Positions 48,354-57,875 of a stretch of 64,000 nt of DNA are shown in pieces. Every line of letters begins with the position of its first letter. Position 1 is the stretch's first letter. Location of the stretch: NCBI RefSeq assembly GCF_032362555.1, contig NC_083514.1:5441001-5505000 (forward strand), in the 5' to 3' direction. The notes beneath the pieces were generated by a model. It did no database searches and was not told where the DNA came from. It saw only the letters and a program-made list of their open reading frames with translations. The translations under genes and the position numbers were made by a program. The DNA is from Amyelois transitella. Its lineage: Eukaryota; Arthropoda; Insecta; Lepidoptera; Pyralidae.

Positions 48354-51227
48354 TCAACTTGCACTATCATGCCACTGCAATGTCTGATATTCGATTTTCC
48401 CGAAGCTGTTACGAAATGCGAATACTGCTAACTTATTTACTGCAACTGACAACCTTCCATATGAAACAAGATTTGAAGGCTGAAATAGTTTAGCTTCATC
48501 AGATATACATCTTACCATGTACATGGCATGAAATTTTACAGGGTCACCTGCAACATAAAATTTGGTTATAAGATCTTATATAAATCATCATGCACAAAGT
48601 TTACCTAGCAATATGTCTAAAATCTTGATATTTACCTGGGTAGACAAGATAATCTGAACCAAATTTTGCGCCATCAGTAATATGATGACCCTTTTCCCAT
48701 AGATCTCTAAAAACTGTGTATTTTAGAGAGCCCTTTGGGGTTTCAATAGAAGGAAGAAGTATGTCTTTACTGGTTTCTTTTCTATCTGAAAGTTAAAAAA
48801 ATATTCAAGATAACATTTCACACCTTCAGAGGCACTTGTGTATACATGATAATTCTTTTTCTCAATAAACCTATAAATAATGAAATACCTGTCTCTATGT
48901 TGATTTCTGTTGGCAAATGTACCAAAAGGTGAGCAGAAGGCAATACTGGCAACTTATTTATTTCTTCCTGTAATAATGTCTGTTTATCCAAGAAGACATC
49001 TGAAATTTTAAATTTCATGTAAAAAATTGTTGGAATAAAGGTTACTCTTCTTCACAGTTCCCACTTTCAATTGAACTTTCAAATTGGTACATATGTTACC
49101 TTTTATACCCTTAGATAACAATTTTTGCCTCTTCCCAGCTATAATTATGTCAATTTTTTGTGACATTTGCTCTATTTTCTTCTTCTTCAGCACTTCTTTT
49201 TGTTCTTCTGATACCCTGAAAATTTTTTGAAGTTGTTGACTATCAATTTACATAGATAGGTACTAAACATATCTATACTAATATTCTAAAGCTGAAGAGT
49301 TTGTTTGTTTGTACGCGCTAATCTCAGGAACCATTTGTTATATAGACCATTTGTTGAGGAAGGCTTTAGGCTATATAACATCACACTGCAACTATAAGGA
49401 GCAAAAAAATAATGGAAAATTGAAAAAAATGGGGAAAATTAATCATACTTTAGGGCTTCAATAATGCCCAAAATAACTATTCCGCGCGGACGAAGTTGCA
49501 GGCACAGCTTATACATAATACAGAAACTCAAACACTCTTGAATAGATTTAGTTGACCACATGTAGCTGTATAGAATTTAAATTCAAATACTAATATGTAG
49601 TTGCTAGCCCGTGGCCGAAAAGAAGAATTGCAAGTTTATAAGCCTTTCCATTGATAGATTTTTGTGAATTTTGAGTTTTTATTCGAAACAGGGTGGAAAT
49701 GTCCATTTTACAAATCCAAAATTATTGTAAAATTACTTTGAAATTATTGAATATTAAACATATGAAACAACTTTCATACACCATATCCATAAACACAAAT
49801 AAGGTCTATGACGCAAATTATAATAATAACAAATACTTAGAAAATCATCCAAGGCTCATCATGCCCTGGCCGGGATTTGAATCTGGGACCTCCAATGTCA
49901 TAGACAAGGGCACGAGGCCCATCAAAACAAATATAGTTGTCATGCCTATTCTCATCTGAGGGCTTCAAAATTAAGGTCCCTAAAATTAACAGTAAGGATA
50001 TACATATGTGGAGCAACTATTACCTATTTATGTGTGCCTTATATTCCACCTTTTGCTTGTTTGTTGGTTTATTTATAAGATTTTCCAAAACAAACAATTT
50101 GCATGTACCATTATCCACAAGAAGTGCTGCTTCTTCTGGCATAAGTGCCATTGGCAAACCTGTAATAACCAAACATAAGTTACATTTTAGGCATTAAGCT
50201 ATATACCTACCTAATTACTATTTAAGTTACTATTTAAGTATTGTGATAAAAAAATATTTTGTATAGTAAAAATAGTAAATGTATCAAGCTGGTATTTTAA
50301 AACTTGAAAACCACTTACCTACCTAGATAATCATTTTGCCTAGGATAAGAGGCAATTGACCCGATCAAGGAACCACATATTCGATGTTCTGTTCGAAGAA
50401 GATGCCAATCTGAAATCATAACATATTAATGCCAATAAATTATTTATTTATTTAAACTTCATTGCACAAAATACAAATGTATAACACAATTGGGGGACTA
50501 AATGCTAGAAGTATTATCTACCAGTCAACTATTGGGTCTGACAGAGAACTTTATGTGGGGTCAAACTAAATAAATATATATATATACCTACACAAATATA
50601 AAATAAAATTATTATAATATACATACATTAAAATTACAATAGATAAACAATATACATAAATAAAAAGGTGCAGTGTTTACCGAAATAAGTAAAAAGGCTT
50701 ATGGGTATTAATTACCCCCATGACTCAAGAGAAACCCGTATACCCGTGATTTGAAACTAGAACGACTTGGGGATGTCCTGATGTGCTCGGGAAGTGAATT
50801 CCAGAGCCTAACAGCCATAACCGCGGAAGACTTAGAGGCAATACCTGTACGGTAAAAGGGGAGAGCAAGAATTAACTTAATTGAAGAACGTAGGATTACC
50901 AAATACAATAAATACAAACGGCATAAACAATTGAAATCTGGAAAATTACCCAGAAATGTCTTTAGGTTCTAAGTTTCTTTACATTTTTTACCTTACAAAC
51001 TTTTTAAAAGGATTTAGTTTTAAAATTCAAAGCTATTGGCCTTATATGAAATTTGGCACAGAAGTACCTCCTTTAATAACGTGAATAATAAGTATAATAA
51101 TATTTAAGTTCCTGAAACTCCCATAAGAATAACTACTTACGCCGGATTCAAGAAGAGAATTACTTAACTTACCATCAGCATTCCAAACATACGCGACACC
51201 TTCTTCAACATATAGTGGGATCACCAT
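48354..51227 (-). CDS. TSEN34: tRNA-splicing endonuclease subunit Sen34 (TSEN34)
   Basis: Catalytic subunit of the nuclear TSEN complex (with TSEN2, TSEN15, TSEN54); it cuts the 3' splice site of intron-containing pre-tRNAs. Exons (minus): 51227-51173, 50409-50323, 50159-50024, 49215-49100, 48999-48889, 48785-48636, 48547-48354 (TGA). All phases fit, giving 282 residues (human 310). The N-terminal domain includes GSLIGSIASYPRQNDYLG and LPMALMPEEAALLVD. A charged lysine-rich middle follows (EQKEVLKKKKIEQ), then the C-terminal nuclease fold (LKYTVFRDLWEKG). The putative triad is Tyr217 (YLVYPGDP), His225 (KFHAMY) and Lys257 (SVAVNKLAVF), with spacings 8 and 32, as in human Y247/H255/K286. A LINE fragment lies in intron 1, a SINE remnant and a retroelement end in intron 3. 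The start is divergent from SDR39U1, 673 bp away. Confidence 0.95.
49268..49510 (-). mobile_element. retroelement 3'-end (family R), copy 2, in TSEN34 intron 3
   Basis: Runs from ATCTATACTAATATTCTAAA through GTTTGTACGCGCTAATCTCA to CCGCGCGGACGAAGTTGCAG. Same family and orientation as 25163-25436. Confidence 0.7.
49795..49925 (-). mobile_element. diverged tRNA-SINE copy in TSEN34 intron 3
   Basis: ATCATGCCCTGGCCGGGATT, then GGGACCTCCAATGTCATAGA, matches the SINE heads at 5083 and 21720 with many changes, including in the B box. It is older than those two. Confidence 0.65.
50430..50935 (-). mobile_element. 5'-truncated non-LTR retrotransposon (LINE) in TSEN34 intron 1
   Basis: On the minus strand 50708-50917 still encodes an open C-terminal piece with AVRLWNSLPEHIRTSPSRSS and FKSRVYGFLL, the usual last segment of jockey/CR1-type reverse transcriptase ORFs. 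It is followed by about 270 bp of 3' UTR and an (AAAT)n-like end near 50440. The rest of ORF2 is missing, so it is a dead-on-arrival copy. Confidence 0.78.
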
Positions 51228-51900
51228 TATTACTTGTTAAATTTAACTACCAGTCTGTTTCATTGAAGCAAAGCAAATTATCACAAAAAAATATTGAAGA
51301 TATTAAAGATAGGTATGTAGGTACTACTTTTATTATATTATCAATTAATTATGTAGGGGTATTTCTATAGGTATAGAAACTGACTTGACATAGTACGACA
51401 GTCGACAGTGACAGGTTCACAGATTTAGAAGTGAACAGGCGAGACGATGAAAACTGGAAAACTCAGACGAAAAGCTTTTTTTAAGGTCTTTTTTATATTT
51501 CGTTTTTAATAGAAAGAGAGATAGATTAACTCTATATAGCACCATAAGAAAAAGAAGAACAGAAGAAAAAAACAAGGTTGAAGTCAAGATTTTCCAGTGT
51601 TAAACTAAACTCCTTTCCTATTTATATCTTAAACTGTAGAAATATAAAAAATAATAATTTATATAATCTAGATTCTAGCTGTCATTGTCAGGTCAGTTTA
51701 GTTTTTAGTTATTTTATAAAAAAAATTTGTTTTTGTCGGCTCGACTATGAAAAATTTTCAAAGATATATATAAATAATAGTTACTTGGCTGCAAAAATTA
51801 AAAATTAGCATTTGTTTCAAAAGCATAATTGAATTCCTAAAATCATTTAATTTTTCAATTAGAATTTTGACTTTATTTCTGTGTTATATAACTTGAAAGA
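51228..51900. promoter_or_regulatory. shared divergent promoter interval of TSEN34 and SDR39U1
   Basis: The two start codons face away from each other across 673 bp. The interval is strongly AT-rich with no recognised repeat and no clear TATA box at the usual spacing to either ATG. A head-to-head layout suggests a bidirectional promoter; this is inference. Confidence 0.5.
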
Positions 51901-54900
51901 ATGGCAGCTGGTAGAAAAGTTTTGATTGGTACCTATAAATTTGTAAATAAATATAATTATGTACGTGTAATTCTATCGTGTTTCGATATATCAAAGATTT
52001 ATTATTGTTTAGGTGGTGGAACTGGATTTATTGGACGACATTTAGGCGAGCTGCTGTTGGCCAATGGTTACAATTTTACAAATGTGACTCGAATGCCAGG
52101 TGCCAACAATATATCATGGTCCCAATTAGAAGTAGCAGGTTTGCCAAGAAAGACATATGCTGTAGTTAACTGTGCTGGACAACAATTCATGGATTTTACA
52201 AAAAGCTGGACCCCTGGGTAAGTGCATTGTAGTGAAAATTCATGTTTAACTGAAGGTAGGGTTAAACTCTTGAAACGGGCCACCGCCGGAGAGGGGCGGG
52301 GAGGGGGGAGGGGGTAACTCCCCCCCTCCCGTGACCCCCCCTTGCCGGAAGCCTATAGTTTTTTTTTTTACGAATTTTTAAAGTTTTCATATAAAAAGTG
52401 TGCTAAAGGTCATTAACCGCCAGATGGGCAAGGGGGGGAAAGTAAGAAGGGATGAAAGGGGCGAAGGTAAGTTAAACCTAACCTAACCTATACATACTAT
52501 TATACTTTTTTACTCAGTTTGAACGCTCCGCTCGCTTCGCTCGCTCCGCTTTGGTGGTTTACACCAACCTAACCTAACCTAACCAAACTGAGTTTGATTT
52601 GTGACCAATTTGTTTCTTTTCATTGCGGGGGGCTATCGCCCCCCGACCACCCCATGCGGGGGGCTGCGCCCCCCTGCACCCCCTGCTGTCCGTTTACCGA
52701 CAGCTACTTTCAAAATCAGTAGATATGATGACAGTAGCACATAACCAAAACGGCGGATTGCGTTCTGTTCATAGTTAGTGTCTTTTTTGTTTTTACTTTT
52801 AAGCAAAGTTTTTGACTATATTTTTAAAGGTAATTCGTAAAAAAAAGCTTCCGGCAAGGGGGGGTAACACCCCCCTCCCGTGACCCCCCCTTGCCGGAAG
52901 CTTTTTTTTACGAATTTTTAAAGTTTTCATATAAAAAGTGTGGTAAAGGAAATTAACTGCCAAATGGGAAAGTAAGAAGGGATGAAAGGGGTGAAGGGGA
53001 GTTAAACCTAACCTAACGTAACCTATGCTAGACTTTTTTGACTCAGTTTGAACGCTTTGCTCGCTCCGCTTTGGTGGTTTACACCAGCCTACCTACCTAC
53101 TTCCTGGGGGCTACCTGCACCCCCCGCTGTCCATTTACCGACAGCTACTTTCGAAGACAGTAGATAAGATGACAGTAGCACATAACCAAAATGGCAGATT
53201 GCATTCTATTCATAGTTAGTGTCTTTTTTGTTTTTACTTTTAAGCAAAGTTTTTGACTATATTTTTAGTGCTAAAATATATTAATTAATGTATTGTACAT
53301 GTTTAATGTAAAAAAAATACTTGGGGGGGGGGGGTCATACAAACCCTCCCCCACCCTCCCCAACCTCTGGCGGTGGCCCGTTTTAAGAATTAAGCCCATA
53401 ACATTACGCCTATTATTCCTTCCATCCCATCCTTTACAAGAAGAATTCCAAGTTTGTTGACCTATCCTTTAGTCGCCTCTTATGACATCCACAGGAAAGT
53501 TGTGGAGTGGTCCTATTAAGAAACGGGACTGCTTTACAGTTTTAGTTAGTGGCAGGATACACATGTAAAAATATTTTTTTACCTTTTGTGTTAAAACATG
53601 CGGATAAAATTTTATGTAGTACTTACTTATTGCCGTGTGTAGACCTCTTAAAAAAAGTTCAGATCTCCAGAAAACCTGAACACATGGCATAGGGAAATAT
53701 ACCGCTAGGAAAGCTGTAGCCAGGGCCAGACAGTACTAGCTACAAACATTATGTGATAAGCTAAATTATCTAATGGGCAGAAGCTTATCTACAAGTTAGT
53801 GTGTTCTCTGGTCTTAGTGACACAAGAAATCTCTAAGTGTCAATGAATTAAACATCCTGAGGGTTGCCTTTTATGTGACAACCATTTGGTGACGATGAGA
53901 TGGCGCTTATATTTCCTATGAGCATGTGAACCAGCAGGACAGAGGGGTGCAGTCACACAACCTCCATATCAGGGACTAGTGCCACTGATAACGCCTGAGG
54001 AGGTTTGCTTTGCTTTTGGCCACATGAAGAATCAAAAGGCTGTTTGTTCCGTTGGGGTCCTCCATAGAGGCCTGGAAGAGGATGGATCCTCATGATGTGA
54101 TAGAAGAGGCAGGCTGAAAAGATTATGGCTGGAAGTTGCAAAAGATAATATGCAAGCCACTGAACCGAAATTCGAGAACATCAAAAACCGGACCAAGTGG
54201 AAAAAGAAAAGTGGAAGGCGAACCCCAGGCCCTGAAACACTTCTGTGGAGGAAGCAACCCAGAACATAAAGAGATGAGAGAGAGATTCTAATTGCTGTGT
54301 GGTTACTGCACCAATAAAAAAAACAATTACCACTCCATCTAGTTCCCATGGATGTCGTAAAAGGCAACTAAGGTATAGGCTTATTAACTTGGGTTTCTTC
54401 TTTAAGTCAATGGGCTAGGAACCTGTCACCATTTTAATCTCAATTCTATCAATAAGCCAAACAGTTGAATTTGCCCTATAAGTCTTTTCAAGTTGGCTCT
54501 ACCCTACAAGGGATATAGACGTGATTATATGTGTGAATGTACATTCTTACTCATGTATTTTTAAATGGTTAAAATTCAAATGTTCGTTATTTACAGGTTT
54601 AAACAAAACGTCCAAAACTCTAGGGTATTCACTACAAAAGCCCTGGCAAAAGCAATCAATAATAGTCAAGACAAACCAAAGGTCTATGTACTGGTTACTG
54701 GAGTGGGAGCATATGAGCCATCAGATTCTAATAAATATGATGAAAGTAGCCCCTCTACAGGCATAGATTTTTTTTCTAGGCTGGTTGTAGAGTGGGAAAG
54801 AGCAGCTTATGTTGACCCACCTGTAAGACTAGTAAGTAATTTGATAATGGCCTTATTTCATTAATGAGTTTTTAAGTTTAATAAATGTCACTAGTTAGAT

Positions 54901-56125
54901 GGGAGTTGCTAAATATAATAATGGGTTATAGTTTTAAGGGACCTTGGCCGCAGGATAATAAGATGTTGAATTAATATTTTTTGCAATGATGCAGAATTTA
55001 TGAATTATAAGGAATGTTACTAGAGCAGGCAGAGTTACATATTTCCGCTTGCCACTAGCGTTGCATACTTTTTCATCCTCATTGTCTTCTTGCAACCTTC
55101 TTTTTGTTTGTTTAAGCAAAAACAAAAAACTGGGTACATTTTATCTAAAAAAAATTTAGGGTTTGTAATAACATGCGTGCCTCAGCGATCCAATAAAATA
55201 AGAAGAAATCCTAAGAAGGTATTTCCTAAATTCAAAAGAGACTTGAATAAATGCGATTTTTATCGAAAAAAACAAAGCAAGCAAAATCTCAAAACACAAA
55301 CATCAACGCTTTAACTCCATTTTAAAGATATCTCACGCAAGTAAAATCTTATTTGCAGGTAATAATTAGGTCTGGTGCAGTCCTAGGCCGATGGGGAGGA
55401 ATGATAAAGAACATGTTCTTGCCATTTTTCCTTGGAGTCGGCGGCCGGATTGGATCTGGCAAACAATACCTCCCATGGATACATATAAATGATCTGATCC
55501 GCCTTATTCTCTTTGCTATAGAAAATGATAATGTTCAGGGAGTGCTAAATGGAGTCGCTCCTCACGTGATAACAAATGAAGAATTCACTAGAGTAAGTTT
55601 CAGATTCTATTGTATAAAAATCTTACAGATTTTAATCATTGGTGTTGTTAATTTTTAAGAGGCTTATATTGTTTTTATGATACGTTTATTAAAAAAAATA
55701 CGCTTTACAAATATAGTTTGGAGAATGTGTGAATCATCCAGTATTTTCGGCACTTGTTACCTGGTTATGTACTTAGGGTGTTATTCGGTGTTTAAACATT
55801 ATGTATTGGATATTTTACAAGTTTTTACTGAAAAAAAGATTTCTTTACTTTTAAGTAAATATTGGCATACAAGAAAATTAAGCATTGTTTTTTATATTTA
55901 TTACAGTCATTTGCCAGAGCTTTACATCGGCCCGCCGTCATTCCAGTACCAGAAGCAATGCTAGATTTTCTACTGCACCCTGAAAGAGCCATGATCATGA
56001 CAAGAGGACAGCATGTAATACCAAAAAGGGTGATAGAATATGGCTTTAAATACCAATACGACGATATTGATAAAGCTTGCCAAGAAGTGGCACATCTCTT
56101 GCCAAGGAAACATCCTCTGAATTGA
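51901..56125 (+). CDS. SDR39U1: SDR39U1-type epimerase-family protein (atypical short-chain dehydrogenase)
   Basis: An NAD(P)-binding extended SDR protein related to bacterial YfcH; the family's physiological substrate is not established. Exons: 51901-51928, 52013-52217, 54597-54831, 55359-55592, 55907-56125 (TGA). Phases agree, giving 306 residues, a normal length. The nucleotide-binding motif GGGTGFIG is at residues 10-17. Also seen are YAVVNCAGQ, the family signature VTGVGAYEPS, DFFSRLVVEWE, IRSGAVLGRWGGM, YLPWIHINDL and VPEAMLDFLL, with PKRVIEYGFKYQY near the end; the whole family profile is covered. Intron 1 is 84 nt, a multiple of three and stop-free, so retention would insert 28 residues into the dinucleotide-binding loop. 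Intron 2 carries the unusual 1.14 kb G/C-run element and LINE debris. The gene is head to head with TSEN34. Confidence 0.95.
52259..53397. mobile_element. 1.14-kb element with terminal inverted repeats, internal tandem duplication and telomere-like CCTAA runs
   Basis: The left end (52259-52313, GGGTTAAACTCTTGAAACGG then GCCACCGCC) matches the reverse complement of the right end (53343-53397, CGGTGGCCCGTTTTAAGAAT then TAAGCCC). Two tandem internal units follow each other: about 52345-52830 and 52890-53275. Both carry TTTTCATATAAAAAGTGTG, AAGTAAGAAGGGATGAAAGG, a CCTAACCTAA run, TTTACCGACAGCTACTTTC and TTTTACTTTTAAGCAAAGTT. Between the units lies a further inverted repeat around CTTCCGGCAAGG. 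GGGGGGCTATCGCCCCCC and GGGGGGCTGCGCCCCCC hairpins occur only in unit 1. No coding frame. Class unknown; a non-autonomous DNA transposon is the simplest reading. Confidence 0.7.
53395..53520 (-). mobile_element. family A repeat fragment abutting the TIR element
   Basis: AAGAAGAATTCCAAGTTTGT, CCTTTAGTCGCCTCTTATGA and CATCCACAGGAAAG are the proximal half of family A in reverse. It starts right at the end of the TIR element; which inserted first cannot be told. Confidence 0.6.
54085..54240 (+). pseudogene. LINE reverse-transcriptase C-terminal remnant
   Basis: In one frame the DNA reads GRLKRLWLEVAKDNMQA, then ENIKNRTKWKKKSGRR. This follows the pattern 'GRxxxRWxxxVxxDMxxxxxxxxDxxDRxxWRxxxR' that ends many RTE/R1-like retrotransposon ORFs. 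Upstream sequence from ~53990 shows no continuous frame. Located in SDR39U1 intron 2. Confidence 0.55.
54285..54535 (+). mobile_element. family A repeat, near full length
   Basis: CCACTCCATCTAGTTCCCAT, ATGTCGTAAAAGGCAACTAA, GGAACCTGTCACCATTTTAA and CTACAAGGGATATAGACGTG in order, about 60 bp before SDR39U1 exon 3. Confidence 0.75.
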
Positions 56126-57875
56126 GGTGAAATATTTGTATGTGGAATTTCCTTTATGCTTTGTTAAGGTAAGTAGGTAGTTATTTAAAAATTCAAAGAC
56201 TAAAAAGGTTGGTTTATATAAATTGTGAATCGCGTAATTTATTCGTTAAATTTAAGGCAACTTTCTGTACCTAGATGAATGTTAATTTATTGTTATAGTT
56301 TATTTGTTAGATTATGAATGATGTCTATTGTGTTAAACATATTTATGGCACCTTCCCATTTAGTAAGATTTATAATAAATAAGACTACCTCTAAAAATAT
56401 GAATTTGATTTTTTTTAAACTCATTTTATAATTAAAAAAAAATGAATGTTCGTTTATTATATTTGCATTTGATAATATAGCCAATTAATGGAATGAGTAG
56501 AGTAAATTAATTAAATTGCTTAATATATATAACCAGGACTAGTCAATCAAAATGATGTATGTTCAATTATAAATAAATATTTTTCACCAATTTATTAATT
56601 AAACACTGTGCATAAGTACTAATGCACAACTTTCATTTGCATAACGTCGTAGATTGGTTGGAAATAAATTTGTATACATATATAATCGTAAACACTGCCA
56701 TAAATATTATAACTATATTATGTACATACATTGTACACTTAAATCATTAAATATACACTCAACAGAGACAATATATATTATTATTTAATTGTAACTTAAA
56801 AATTATTAAATCGTCGATATTCATTTCAATTAAAACAAATTACTTATATTACTTATTAATAAAATTATTAAACTTATAAAAAGCTACAATATTTGCTCTA
56901 TCACTTAAATTATTTCTGTTACTATAACATATTTTCATAATAGTAACTTTTCTTGTTGAAGCTTAAAAATAAAAATATTTGAGAAATAACATTCGAGATA
57001 TTTTATCACTTATTTGTACCAGCTTTAACCCGCGACTTCGTAGGCGTAAAATATCTATAGGCCACCCACGGGATTCTCTATTTGTGCTTGTCACTGTTCT
57101 CTGAAAACCTATATGAACAATTTTTAAAACAAATTTATTACACAGTCAGATCTTTTATCACGTTAGTGTTATAGTGCTGCACTAATAAATAATCTTTACT
57201 TACACATAACAATCTTATTCATATGTATAAACTATATCATAATTATAAATCATCTTCACTATATTCTTTACCATTCTCTATGATATGAACATAAATGATG
57301 ATGAAGATGAATAAGGACAAATGAAAGTAGAGAGAAGACAAAAAAAAAGTTAGATATCCAATCTTTACAAGATGCAAACTTAACACGGACGGGTATAGTG
57401 CAAGTGCAAGTGTATGAGAAGGGAAATAATACGGAATGGAGATGATCTCCCAAGTTTTTTACATTCTTTTTTACCTTCATATCACCGACTTCCGATTTCA
57501 TATCCCAGGAAACCTTGAGCTATAGCTTAAGCTATATTAGATGTAAACATATTTTTATTCTAAAGTCTACTTTAACTTAACAAAGCTATGCATGCATCCC
57601 AGATAAGGTAGTAAAGAATTGTAAACAAAATGTAAATATTTTAGGAGCACAAATTGTTTGCATTATTTTGTAAGAGAATCCATAGCATAAACAGTTGTTG
57701 ATTTAGGAAAGCGAAAAAAAAAAATATTTTTATAAAAATAGGTGGCGATCTCTTTGTAAAATATATTGCCTATTTATGTACGTAAAAGTGTTGTCTATTT
57801 TATCTTATATGTTTACCTCTCCACGTGCATTCCCCCACATAAATGGAATCGTGTCAGTTTGTTTATACCAATTAT
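56126..57875. other. 3' flanks of SDR39U1 and PNP (convergent genes)
   Basis: The two genes end 1.75 kb apart, tail to tail. The interval is very AT-rich. An AATAAA near 56570 is a candidate SDR39U1 poly(A) signal. A short retroelement-like scrap with CCCGCGACTTCGTAGGCG lies at about 57030. No gene is visible. Confidence 0.5.

Noticed and set aside
51901-52221. 106-codon continuous frame as SDR39U1 exon 1
   Set aside because: The frame includes an 84-nt insert before GGTGFIG that has good GT-AG ends; splicing it gives the normal family N-terminus, so it is treated as an intron.
54032-54367. 111-codon minus-strand open frame
   Set aside because: It lies opposite a LINE remnant and a family A repeat and has no protein-like features of its own.
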